Positions 14,739 to 22,186 of a stretch of DNA of 29,100 nt are shown piece after piece. The notes beneath the pieces are model-generated. The model saw only the letters and a list, made by a program, of their open reading frames with translations. It was not told where the DNA came from and did not search any database. Numbering within the stretch: the stretch's first letter is position 1; the number at the start of each line of letters is the position of its first letter. The position numbers and the translations under genes were made by a program. The DNA lies in the NCBI GenBank assembly GCA_035948855.1, contig DASZIT010000023.1, forward strand, positions 1 to 29,100. Direction: 5' to 3'. This DNA is from DASZIT01 sp035948855 (GTDB lineage: Bacteria > Actinomycetota > Acidimicrobiia > Acidimicrobiales > RAAP-2).

Positions 14739-16523
14739 GTGCGGATACGAAAACTCCTGGTCACGGCGGCCGGGGTGCTCAGCTTGAGCGTCCTGGCCCC
14801 GACCCTGTCGGGCAGCGCCCCGGGTGCCGGAGCCGCGACTCCCGCCACCGACACCTCCGGCATCGTCTATCCACTGACGTCGTTTCTGGACTGGGCCCAG
14901 AACCCGCTGTCCAACTTCACCAATCCCACCCTAGGTGCCTACGCCTTCGGCCAGGAGCTGGCGGCGGCGCAGGCTTCCATCCAAGGCCTTCCGGCCCAGC
15001 TCGACCCCAGTGGCTTGCTGGGACCCAACGGTCCGTCGAATGCGGTGGCCATTTCCGAGGAAATGGCATCGGCGCTCATCCATCTTCGCCCCCGGGTGGC
15101 CGGGGACGATGTCACCGACATGGCCAATCCCAACTTCCTGCCCGACTACGACCACAACGGGGTCTCCGGTGACCCGGGCGACTTCGTGGCCATGTCCACC
15201 GGAGCCGCCAGCACCGGGTACTTCCTGTATCCCTGCCTGGCCGACTCGGGTGCGGTCACCTATGAGACAACCGGTGGCACCTGTGCGGCCGCGGGTACGG
15301 CCGGCGACACCTTTAAACAAGGACTGGCCCAGCGCACCCAGATCGTCAACGCTCGAGGTCTGACCCTGTCGGCCACCGTCTGGTTCCCGGCCATCGCCCT
15401 CAAACCCGGATGCCCGTCGGTGAGCCCGAACCCCTCTGGGTGCACGGCACCCGGCGGGCTCGCACCCCGGGCCTCGCTCAACGGCGGGCGCGGCCTTCCG
15501 ACCGTGGTGATCTCCGACGGTCTGGCCTCGGCACAGGACTCCTATTTCTGGTTGGCGATGTCTCTGGCCCGAGCCGGCGACATCGTGGTCACCTATGACC
15601 CCGCCGGACAGGGACAGTCCGAGGGAAGTGTGGTCAACCTGTTCACGCCTTCGGTGGCCGATTGCGAGTTCGGCGGTGCCTGCCGGGACCTCCAAGATGT
15701 GCTCCGGTGGGTAGTCGGCCAGCCCATCACCCCGGTGGTGAACCTGGCCACGGCCACGCCGCTGGGGTTCTCCGGGCCGACGATGTCCCCCAACCCGGCT
15801 ATCCACAACCCGGCCTACGCGCCGGCCGGTGCCAACCAGGTCGACCCGGCCCGGGGTGCCATCGACCCATCCAAGCTGGCGGTGGTCGGGCATTCGATGG
15901 GGGCCCTGAGCCTGCTCAACCTCCTCTGGTTTCAGGGGCACGGTGGGACCGGGGCGGACGGCAAGCCCCTCCCGCCCCTGGCCGCCGGCGTCGCGCTGTC
16001 CGGCGCGGGTCCGACCACCGCCACGGTGCCGGTGCAGTTCCAGACCTCCGACTTCGACGGCTCGCCCACCCTGATCGGCCCGGCGGTTGGCGGTGTCGAC
16101 CTCGGCACCGGCGGCAACGGGATCGGGTACGCCGACATGAAGCCTCTCTACGACCAGCTACGGACGCAAGGCCCCGGCCAGAGCGCGCTGTCGCTCATCG
16201 TGTTGGAGGGCGGGTTGCACACCGACTTCATCGATACCCCGTTCATCACCCGCACCAATTGGTCGTTGGCCGTCTCGGCCCACTACGCCCAGGACTGGTT
16301 GGGCTGCTACCTGGACGCCAATCGGGCGGACTGCGCCTCGGCCTCGACCGCGGTGCCGCACCTCTCCAGCTCGTTCGCCAGCGAAGCCGCCGCCACCGGC
16401 CCACCGCCCCGTCAGAGTGGTTGCATCACCGTCCCCACCACCGCCTCACTGGGGGATGCACCGGGCTCATTCCTCCCGGCGATCGCCGGACACCCGGTAT
16501 TCAACTGCGTCCGACCGGGGTAG
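14739..16523 (+). CDS. secreted alpha/beta hydrolase
   Basis: A 594-residue exported protein. VRIRKLLVTAAGVLSLSVLA followed by small residues and AGAA is a signal peptide, which is why GTG 14739 was chosen inside a longer open frame. The alpha/beta-hydrolase core starts near residue 250: LPTVVISDGLASAQD, then VVTYDPAGQGQS and the nucleophile elbow VVGHSMGAL (S386). VLEGGLHTDF supplies the probable His. The large N-terminal region (about 40-245) is unusual and includes PDYDHNGVSGDPGDF, which resembles a calcium-binding D.D.NG..GD loop. Ten Cys residues in the mature part suggest disulfides. It acts outside the cell or in the envelope; the substrate, an ester or peptide, is unknown. Confidence 0.82.
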   Translation: MRIRKLLVTAAGVLSLSVLAPTLSGSAPGAGAATPATDTSGIVYPLTSFLDWAQNPLSNFTNPTLGAYAFGQELAAAQASIQGLPAQLDPSGLLGPNGPSNAVAISEEMASALIHLRPRVAGDDVTDMANPNFLPDYDHNGVSGDPGDFVAMSTGAASTGYFLYPCLADSGAVTYETTGGTCAAAGTAGDTFKQGLAQRTQIVNARGLTLSATVWFPAIALKPGCPSVSPNPSGCTAPGGLAPRASLNGGRGLPTVVISDGLASAQDSYFWLAMSLARAGDIVVTYDPAGQGQSEGSVVNLFTPSVADCEFGGACRDLQDVLRWVVGQPITPVVNLATATPLGFSGPTMSPNPAIHNPAYAPAGANQVDPARGAIDPSKLAVVGHSMGALSLLNLLWFQGHGGTGADGKPLPPLAAGVALSGAGPTTATVPVQFQTSDFDGSPTLIGPAVGGVDLGTGGNGIGYADMKPLYDQLRTQGPGQSALSLIVLEGGLHTDFIDTPFITRTNWSLAVSAHYAQDWLGCYLDANRADCASASTAVPHLSSSFASEAAATGPPPRQSGCITVPTTASLGDAPGSFLPAIAGHPVFNCVRPG

Positions 16524-16590
16524 CCCCGTCGCCATCACCTCCGGATTGGCTAGCGTGAGGCGGACACGCCCACCTCCGAGGAGATCAATC

Positions 16591-16977
16591 ATGGGAACCG
16601 ATGAAGCCGCCGAACAGGTGGTCAGAGACCTTTGCGACGCCGTCGGGAAGCACGATGCCGAGGCACTGCGCCAATTCTTCACCGATGATGTCGTGTACCA
16701 CAACATCCCCATGGATCCCGCCGTCGGGATCGATGCCGCCATCGCGGTGGTCGACGGCTTCTTCGCCATGTCGGAGAGCCTGAAGATCGAAACCCTCCAT
16801 CTGGCGGTACGCGACAACGTGGTGCTCACCGAGCGGATCGACACGTTCACGGTGGGGAGCATCGTCGCCCCCCTCCCGGTGATGGGCACCTTCGAGATCC
16901 GCGATGGCAAGATCAGCGCCTGGCGCGATTATTTCGACATGGGCCAGATCACCAAGATGCTGTCGGGAGACGCCTAA
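16591..16977 (+). CDS. limonene-1,2-epoxide hydrolase family protein
   Basis: A 128-residue protein starting at ATG 16591 behind GAGGAGAT (16578-16585). The layout matches limonene-epoxide hydrolases: DDVVYHNIPMDPAVG carries the Tyr and Asn (Y36, N38) that position water, ERIDTF carries the Arg-Asp pair (R82, D84), and GKISAWRDYFDM carries the second Asp (D113). In the Rhodococcus enzyme the Asp-Arg-Asp triad and Tyr/Asn open epoxides without a metal or covalent intermediate. All five positions appear kept, so an active epoxide hydrolase is likely; the natural epoxide is unknown. The longer frame from 16417 overlaps the upstream hydrolase gene and is not used. It is cytoplasmic, with no signal peptide. 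Confidence 0.87.
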   Translation: MGTDEAAEQVVRDLCDAVGKHDAEALRQFFTDDVVYHNIPMDPAVGIDAAIAVVDGFFAMSESLKIETLHLAVRDNVVLTERIDTFTVGSIVAPLPVMGTFEIRDGKISAWRDYFDMGQITKMLSGDA

Positions 16978-17096
16978 CCCGCAGGCTCGGGGTGGGTCAA
17001 CACGTACCACGGCGCCGGGATCTGCCCATCTCTCCTTGCTGACCTCGGTGGACGGCGTGCCTACCTACTGGCGCCTCCTTCCCATATGCTTCCGGG

Positions 17097-18485
17097 GTGC
17101 GGACTAGTCGGGGGGGTCGCGTCACCGTCAGTGTGGTATCCGCACTCTCCCTGACCCTGGCGGCGCTGGTCCTTCCTTCCCTTCTCTCCGGGGCCACCGT
17201 GCACGCCGCCTCGCCGTCGGGAGGACTGTTCGCCGGTGGAGGGGTGGTCGCCGAGGGCGACGCCGCCACCTACGGCAGCTTCAACGGCATCACCCTGGCG
17301 TCTCCGGCCGTGGCGATGGCGACCACCGCCACCAGCCACGGTTACTGGGTGGCGGCCGCCGACGGCGGGGTCTTCTCCTTCGGCGACGCCCACTTCTACG
17401 GTTCGACCGGAAGCTTCACCATCAACGCACCGGTGGTCGGCATGGCCGCTAGTCCCGACGGTGGCGGCTACTGGCTCACCGCCCTCGACGGCGGGGTCTT
17501 CTCCTTCGGCGACGCGCAGTTCTTCGGTTCGACCGGCGCCATGACCTTGAACCAGCCGGTGGTGGGCATGGCCGCCACCCCCGACGGACGCGGGTACTGG
17601 CTGGTGGCCTCCGACGGAGGGATCTTCGCCTTCGGCGACGCCGCCTTCTACGGGTCGACCGGCGCCATCCCGCTCAACCAGCCGATCAACGGGATGGCCT
17701 CGACCCCCGACGGCCGCGGCTACTGGTTGGTGGCGGCCGATGGGGGGATCTTCGCCTTCGGCGACGCGACGTACTTCGGCTCCGCGGCCAATGACAACAT
17801 CGGCACCTCGATCACCGGCATCGCCCCCACCCACGATGGCCGCGGCTACTGGCTGGTGGCCGCCACCGCCGGCGTACTGTCCTACGGCGACGCCAAATTC
17901 ATGGGCCCGTCCCCCAACCTCCCGCCGTTCTCCCCCACTGCGGCCATCGTCGCCACCCGCGACGGGGGCGGGTACTGGATCCTGCAACCGAATGACATCG
18001 CCACCGGCTTCACCGATCCGCCACCCGGGGCGGGGGGCGGGATCGTCCAGACGGCGGCATCGCAGGTCGGGCCGGATCCGCTCGCCAACCAGGGGGATTT
18101 CTGCAATCCCTACGGACCCTGCGTGGAGTGGTGCTCGCTGTTCGCCACCTGGGTGTGGAACCAGCACGGCATCGGGATCCCCCGGTACTCGTTCACCGGC
18201 GACGTCTTCGCCTGGGGGGCGGGACAGGGCCTGGACCTCGGCCCGGGGGCGGTACCCGCCGCCGGCGACTTCGTGATGTACGGGACCGGCCCGCAGTCAT
18301 CCTCCAGTTCGCCGCACATGGGGATCGTCGCCCAGGTCTGGCCGGACGGGGCCATCGCCACCATCGAGGGCGACGCCGGCCCCGAGCCGAACGGCAAGTA
18401 CGCGGTCATCTCCAATGGGCCGTTTCTCCCGGCCGATTCGAACCAGTACAACGGTGATCCCATCTACGGCTATGTCCAACCCTGA
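17097..18485 (+). CDS. secreted repeat protein with C-terminal CHAP amidase/peptidase domain
   Basis: A 462-residue exported protein. After a basic start, VSVVSALSLTLAALVLPSLLSG and HAAS form a signal peptide. Residues 45-300 hold repeats of exactly 42 residues, with GYW at 82, 124, 166, 208, 250 and 292, each followed by a DGG.FSFGDA.F.GS-type segment; a propeller-like or solenoid surface is likely. Residues 315-460 match a CHAP domain: CVEWCSLFATWVW (probable nucleophile C346), SPHMGIVAQV (H407) and ATIEGDAG (E424), the Cys-His-Glu set of peptidoglycan amidases and endopeptidases. The repeats may bind the wall or another surface. A TATGCT box at 17085-17090 would put transcription almost at the GTG start, suggesting a leaderless message (weak). 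Confidence 0.88.
   Translation: MRTSRGGRVTVSVVSALSLTLAALVLPSLLSGATVHAASPSGGLFAGGGVVAEGDAATYGSFNGITLASPAVAMATTATSHGYWVAAADGGVFSFGDAHFYGSTGSFTINAPVVGMAASPDGGGYWLTALDGGVFSFGDAQFFGSTGAMTLNQPVVGMAATPDGRGYWLVASDGGIFAFGDAAFYGSTGAIPLNQPINGMASTPDGRGYWLVAADGGIFAFGDATYFGSAANDNIGTSITGIAPTHDGRGYWLVAATAGVLSYGDAKFMGPSPNLPPFSPTAAIVATRDGGGYWILQPNDIATGFTDPPPGAGGGIVQTAASQVGPDPLANQGDFCNPYGPCVEWCSLFATWVWNQHGIGIPRYSFTGDVFAWGAGQGLDLGPGAVPAAGDFVMYGTGPQSSSSSPHMGIVAQVWPDGAIATIEGDAGPEPNGKYAVISNGPFLPADSNQYNGDPIYGYVQP
17340..17969 (+). repeat. five in-frame 126-bp coding repeats
   Basis: Five tandem units of 126 bases encode the 42-residue repeats of the CHAP protein. Units 2 to 4 are the most alike (GYWL..DGG.F.FGDA..FGSTGA...NQP..GMA.TPDGR). 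Unit 5 and the flanking partial units have drifted. The constant unit length with no insertion indicates structural constraint. Confidence 0.9.
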
Positions 18486-18500
18486 GCTCGGCCGATCTCT

Positions 18501-19331
18501 TCACGGGCCGGTGAGCAGCCCGCCGAACTTGAATCCCAACCACGGCTTGGGCCCGCCGGCCATCATCTTCCCCCGCAGGATCTGGCCCCATTGTCCGATC
18601 CGCTGGTACCCAACCAGGAGGAAGGCAACCGGGTCGGCGGAGATCCAGCAGTCGACTTTCGGGCCCGGCTCGGTCACCTCCGCGGCCCCGTCGTCGATGG
18701 CCAGCCGGTAGCGAGGACCGCCGCGGAAGCGAAGCTCGTAGCTGACGTGGAGCCCCGCCGTCTTCTCCTTGTCCACGTAGTCGGGCACCATGGTCATCAC
18801 CCCGCCGATGACCAAGAGGGCATCCTGGCTGGAGATCGGCCAGGGTTGACCGGTGGCCCGGGCGATGTCGAATCCATGAATCAGCAACTCCCCTAACAGG
18901 GTGGAGGTCATCAACGGCACGGTCATCGACAGACCGTTGGCGGTGAGGATCCGCTCGTTGTCGAACCGATTGCCTCCGGCGGCGACAAAGTGCTCGACGG
19001 CCGGGACCAACCGGTGGGCCAGCTGCCCCAGGTCGGTCCCGGTGGACTCCTCCAGTTGGCGGACGTTGGCCGCTGCGCTCAACCGCGACGGGGTGCTGTG
19101 GGCCGGCGACCGGGCCAGGCCGTCACTGGCGTTGCGCTCACCGGTGACGAAGCCGGTATCGTCCTCGATCTCCGCCACCAGATGGGTGGCGGTCTCGGTC
19201 ACGTTCCACGCCAGCCCCGGCACCGGCACGCTCGGGTCGGGTACCGCACCCAGCATGGCCGCAGCTCGGACGGCGGCGTCGCGGAGGGCCTGCTGCCCGA
19301 CGGCGGTGGAAGGTTGTGCCTGGGTGGCCAT
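18501..19331 (-). CDS. MDMPI-family (mycothiol-dependent maleylpyruvate isomerase-like) protein with SCP2 domain
   Basis: A 276-residue protein of the DinB-like/MDMPI superfamily. The N-terminal four-helix part has NVTETATHLVAEIED and LLGELLIHGFDIARATG, whose His residues are the usual metal ligands. The C-terminal 80 residues (RYRLAIDDGAAEVTE, KVDCWISADPVAFLLVGYQ, WGQILRGKMMAGG) match an SCP2 sterol-carrier-like domain, a common partner. Relatives use mycothiol as cofactor for isomerase or transferase reactions; the substrate is unknown. ATG 19331 overlaps the upstream stop by one base (TGATG), which is why the longer frame to 19427 was not used. It is second in a two-gene unit. Confidence 0.85.
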   Translation of the reverse strand: MATQAQPSTAVGQQALRDAAVRAAAMLGAVPDPSVPVPGLAWNVTETATHLVAEIEDDTGFVTGERNASDGLARSPAHSTPSRLSAAANVRQLEESTGTDLGQLAHRLVPAVEHFVAAGGNRFDNERILTANGLSMTVPLMTSTLLGELLIHGFDIARATGQPWPISSQDALLVIGGVMTMVPDYVDKEKTAGLHVSYELRFRGGPRYRLAIDDGAAEVTEPGPKVDCWISADPVAFLLVGYQRIGQWGQILRGKMMAGGPKPWLGFKFGGLLTGP

Positions 19332-20074
19332 CAGAACACCTTCAGCTCTCGGGCGACATCCAAGAGCCCCTGGTCCCCGGAGGTCTCGACGCCTTCCCCC
19401 TCCCACGTCGCCCGCTGGGTGATCCAACGGACGAAGGCGGGACTGCTGGAGCGGATCTCCGCCCCACGGTCGCCGGAACCCAGATGGATGGCCCCACCGC
19501 CCGGGCCTTCGAGCAACAGGTCGACGGTGCCACCGAGCGAGGCCAGAAGTTCGGCATTCTGTTGGGGAAGGGCGGCCTCGATCCAGTCGATGGCGGGCAC
19601 CAGCCGGAGCTCGTCAGCGGCCGGAGGCTCCCCGGTCAACGGCCCCCGGGGTGCGAAGAGATCGGCGCGGATGTGGGTGAAGTGGTCGAAGGCGAAGGCA
19701 TTGGGCAACACCGATGCCGGGTAGGTGCCGAGATCACCGAGCGGCACCTCGAAGTCCTGGCCCTCCAGCCCGGTCAACCGCTCGATGGCCTCGGTGCTGA
19801 CCGTTTCGTAGTCGGCCACCACCTGCTCGGGGCTCCACGAACGCCGGGACTCGACGTAGACGTCCTGGGCCCGCTCGGTCGGGAGGTCGCTGGTCTCGGG
19901 CAGTTTCGACGGGTCGACCACCACCCAGAACAGCGCCCCCATGTGGGCCACCAGGTCCTGGACCGACCAGCCGGCGCAGCCGCTCTCGGTCTTCCAGTCG
20001 GCCTCGGTGAGTCCCTCACAGATCTCCAGCAGCGCCTGCCGGTCAGCCTGGAGCCCTTCGATTGCCCCTTTCAT
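19331..20074 (-). CDS. MDMPI-family (mycothiol-dependent enzyme-like) protein
   Basis: A 247-residue protein. CAGWSVQDLVAHMGALFWVVVDP is the typical GWsv.dl..H start of the MDMPI/DinB-like four-helix fold, and DHFTHIRADLF provides the later conserved His. The C-terminal half (TVDLLLEGPGGGAIHLGSGD, SPAFVRWITQRATWE) is the alpha/beta C-terminal domain of this family. It is a paralogue-type partner of the next gene, with which it is translationally coupled. It is cytoplasmic and needs mycothiol in characterised relatives. It is the first gene of the unit and is divergent from a TetR regulator 64 bases away, which probably controls it. Confidence 0.85.
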   Translation of the reverse strand: MKGAIEGLQADRQALLEICEGLTEADWKTESGCAGWSVQDLVAHMGALFWVVVDPSKLPETSDLPTERAQDVYVESRRSWSPEQVVADYETVSTEAIERLTGLEGQDFEVPLGDLGTYPASVLPNAFAFDHFTHIRADLFAPRGPLTGEPPAADELRLVPAIDWIEAALPQQNAELLASLGGTVDLLLEGPGGGAIHLGSGDRGAEIRSSSPAFVRWITQRATWEGEGVETSGDQGLLDVARELKVF

Positions 20075-20115
20075 CGGGACCCTCGTTTGGTGGTCGACAT
20101 ATCGTAACTATTTTG

Positions 20116-20130
20116 CATAGTAGTACTATG
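20116..20130. promoter_or_regulatory. candidate TetR operator (palindrome) in divergent promoter region
   Basis: CATAGT (20116-20121) and ACTATG (20125-20130) form a perfect inverted repeat around three bases, in an AT-rich patch that stands out from the surrounding GC-rich DNA. It lies between the MDMPI pair and the TetR gene, eight bases before the TetR ATG. TACTAT (20124-20129) could be a plus-strand -10 box, and TTGACA on the minus strand (20134-20129) could be a -35 box for the MDMPI genes. Autoregulation by the adjacent TetR protein is inferred. Confidence 0.5.
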
Positions 20131-20138
20131 TCAAGATC

Positions 20139-20798
20139 ATGGATGAGAGTCAAGACCCGGAAACGCGCTACACAATCGGGGTGACCGAGCCATCGCCATC
20201 CGAGGCCAACCCGCCGAACCTGCGGGCCGAACAAGTGGCCCAGACCCGCACCGCCCTGACGGCGGCCGGGCGCCGGCTGTTCGGCCGCGACGGCTTTGCC
20301 GCTACCTCGGTCGACGACCTGGCCCGGGAGGCACGGGTCACCACCGGTGCCCTCTACCACCACTTCCCCTCCAAGCTGGCGTTGTTCGAAGCCGTCTTCG
20401 AAGACGTCCACACCGAACTCCTGGCCGCCTCGGCCGAGTCGGCGGCGGGCGCCCCCGGCAGTGTGGAGTTCCTGGCCCGGGCCCTCGAATCGTTCCTCGA
20501 CGCCGTGCTCGAACCCGACGTCCAGCGCATCGTGATCACCGATGCCCCGGCCGTCCTCGGACTCGCCCGCTTCACCGAGTTGGACGAGCGTTACGCCTTC
20601 GCCGAGATCGTGGCGGTCATCGAGGCGGCGGTCGCCCAGGGGGAACTGCAGGTGGACGACCCCGAGACGTTCACCCGGTTGCTGTTCGGCGCCCTGACCC
20701 GGGGCGGGATGCTGATCGCCAACTCCGACCAGCCCCGGGCCACCCGGGACGCAGTGGCCAAGTCGATACGCGCCCTGCTGAGCTCCCTCTCGACGTAA
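20139..20798 (+). CDS. TetR family transcriptional regulator
   Basis: A 219-residue regulator. An N-terminal extension of about 28 residues precedes the DNA-binding domain: RTALTAAGRRLFGRDGFAATSVDDLAREARVTTGALYHHFPSKLALFEAVF. The TSVDDLA..A.VTTGALYHHF segment is the TetR helix-turn-helix. The all-helical C-terminal part (about 85-219) would bind a small ligand and dimerise. It ends the divergent region opposite the MDMPI pair, so those genes are its likely targets. With the possible -10 box at 20124-20129 the message could be almost leaderless, since no ribosome binding site is seen before ATG 20139. The ligand is unknown. Confidence 0.92.
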   Translation: MDESQDPETRYTIGVTEPSPSEANPPNLRAEQVAQTRTALTAAGRRLFGRDGFAATSVDDLAREARVTTGALYHHFPSKLALFEAVFEDVHTELLAASAESAAGAPGSVEFLARALESFLDAVLEPDVQRIVITDAPAVLGLARFTELDERYAFAEIVAVIEAAVAQGELQVDDPETFTRLLFGALTRGGMLIANSDQPRATRDAVAKSIRALLSSLST

Positions 20799-20899
20799 CC
20801 CGGTCCACCTGGCCGAAGGTGACGGTGACCGCTTGCCGGCTCGGAGCGGCCGATGGGGCTCGGATGAGCCACGGATCCTGATGTCCGGACCGTCCTCGC

Positions 20900-20928
20900 T
20901 GGACTCGCCCATCAGCAACGACCATATT
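20900..20928 (+). promoter_or_regulatory. candidate housekeeping-type promoter for the RidA-family gene
   Basis: TGGACT (20900-20905) and CATATT (20923-20928) match the -35 and -10 consensus at four of six positions each, with the ideal 17-base spacing. They lie 47 bases before the start codon in the 177-base gap after the TetR gene. I see no other feature in that gap. Confidence 0.4.
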
Positions 20929-20975
20929 TGAGACAGGGTGCGGGGAACCTCAACCCCTGAACAGGGAGGTCAGCG

Positions 20976-21365
20976 GTGAAGCGATCCGACGTAAATCCGT
21001 GGGAATGGTCCAAGGCCTTCGGGTTTTCACAAGCGGTCCAGGTTTCGGAACACACCCGGGTGTTGTTCTGCTCGGGCCAGACCGCCATCGGTCCGGACGG
21101 TGCCCCACCGGCGACGGGTGACATGGCCGAGCAGGTCATGGCGGCCATGGCCAACCTGCGGACGGTCTTGGAGGCCGCCGACATGGAGCTGGCCGATATC
21201 GTTCGACTCACGCTCTTCACCACCGATGTGGACGCGTTGTTCGCGGCCTACGGCAGTGTGGGCGAGGCGCTGGCGCCGAACCTTCCAGCCATGACCGTGA
21301 TCGGGGTCAGCCGCCTCGCCTTCCCTGAGCTCAAGCTGGAGATCGAAGCCACCGCCGCCCGCTAG
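20976..21365 (+). CDS. RidA (YjgF/YER057c/UK114) family protein lacking the usual Arg
   Basis: A 129-residue protein starting with GTG 20976 behind GGGAGGT (20964-20970). The RidA pattern is clear: VLFCSGQTAIGPDG, then QVMAAMANLRTVLEAADMELADIVRLTLFTTDVD and a C-terminal LKLEIEATAA. RidA proteins are trimers that hydrolyse reactive enamines/imines from PLP enzymes. Their active-site Arg lies in a PAR.xVGV motif. Here the motif reads PAMTVIGV, with Met in place of Arg, so classical deaminase activity is unlikely. It resembles the Rid subgroups without this residue, whose functions are mostly unknown. It is soluble and appears to be monocistronic. Confidence 0.88.
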   Translation: MKRSDVNPWEWSKAFGFSQAVQVSEHTRVLFCSGQTAIGPDGAPPATGDMAEQVMAAMANLRTVLEAADMELADIVRLTLFTTDVDALFAAYGSVGEALAPNLPAMTVIGVSRLAFPELKLEIEATAAR

Positions 21366-21378
21366 TCGGGCCGGGTGG

Positions 21379-21750
21379 CTAACGCTCCTGCAATACCGAC
21401 AGGATGTTGCCGGCGGGATCGGTGAACCAGGCGATGTAGGGCCCGCCGCCGCGGAAGATGCCTTTCTCGTCGGCCTCCATGCCGTCGTACCTCTCGAAAC
21501 GGACCCCCTGTTCGACCAACCTGTCAACCGCGGCGTCGATGTCGTCGACCGGGAAGTTGAGGATGGTGAACGAAGCGGGGATATGACCGGGTTTGGGGTA
21601 CACCACGATGTCGGTCCCGCCGGCGATGTGGAGATGCAACAGGCCGTACTCCTCGGTCACGGCCAGCCCCAGCGTGTTCCCGTAGAAGTCCTTGGCCTTC
21701 TCGGTGTCGTCTACTGCGAAACCGCTGAATGCCTTGGTGCTGGTGAACAT
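21379..21750 (-). CDS. VOC superfamily protein (glyoxalase-like)
   Basis: A 123-residue single-chain VOC protein. MFTSTKAFSGFAVDDTEKAKDFYGNTLGLAV is the typical first beta-alpha unit, and GPYIAWFTDPAGNILSVLQ is the typical final one. The ligand residues expected in the first strand (usually His) are not obvious, since it starts AFSGFAV, so metal binding is uncertain. AAGGAG before ATG 21750 supports the start. It converges on the RidA-like gene, with 13 bases between the stops. It is cytoplasmic; the substrate is unknown, and stress or antibiotic-binding relatives exist. Confidence 0.85.
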   Translation of the reverse strand: MFTSTKAFSGFAVDDTEKAKDFYGNTLGLAVTEEYGLLHLHIAGGTDIVVYPKPGHIPASFTILNFPVDDIDAAVDRLVEQGVRFERYDGMEADEKGIFRGGGPYIAWFTDPAGNILSVLQER

Positions 21751-21865
21751 GGTGGGCTCCTTCGTGCTTCTCGGGTCCTTCGTTCTCAGGAGTTACGACG
21801 GAGATGCGGGCAACAAATCAGCGGTCAGCCGATGAATTAGGTGGTAGGTCCGACGTCCTATCACT

Positions 21866-22186
21866 GTGGGAGGACCCGACGGCGAGACGGTAGTGGTACT
21901 GGTGAGTGGGGACACCACCATGGTGTGCGGCGCGCTGCCCGACGGTCCGGTCGACCTGTCGGTCGTGGACGAGCTGGCTCGGCTGCAGCTGGCCGCCCGG
22001 CGACTCGGCTGCTCGATCGTGCTGCGCGGGGTGGGGGTCGAGCTAGCCGAGCTGCTCGACTTCGCCGGCCTCACCGACATCCTGCCCTCGGTTGACGATG
22101 ACGGGAGGGAGATAGGCGGGAAGACCGAATGCGGCAAACAGGGTCGTGTCGAGGAAGGCGTGGAGCCCGGAGATCCAATCGCCTGA
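21866..22186 (+). CDS. STAS-like small protein
   Basis: A 106-residue protein. VVVLVSGDTTM, then LSVVDELARLQLAARRLGCSIVLRGVG and ELAELLDFAGLTDIL follow the STAS (anti-sigma-factor-antagonist) beta-alpha arrangement. The tail GRVEEGVEPGDPIA resembles, from memory, the end of similar actinobacterial STAS-like proteins, so I treat it as coding even though it overlaps the sigma gene on the other strand. The usual phosphorylated Ser of SpoIIAA-type proteins is not seen at the expected place. The GTG start at 21866 has no evident ribosome binding site and is uncertain. It may take part in partner-switching control of the convergent sigma factor (inference). Confidence 0.65.
   Translation: MGGPDGETVVVLVSGDTTMVCGALPDGPVDLSVVDELARLQLAARRLGCSIVLRGVGVELAELLDFAGLTDILPSVDDDGREIGGKTECGKQGRVEEGVEPGDPIA

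Noticed and set aside
17340..17969. The repeat array as a CRISPR or minisatellite
   Set aside because: The 126-base units are in frame inside one gene, with variation following codons. It is a protein repeat, not an array with spacers.
20043..20918. Minus-strand open frame of 291 codons opposite the TetR gene
   Set aside because: The opposite strand encodes a clear TetR helix-turn-helix. The minus frame has Gly/Asp/Val-rich shadow composition.
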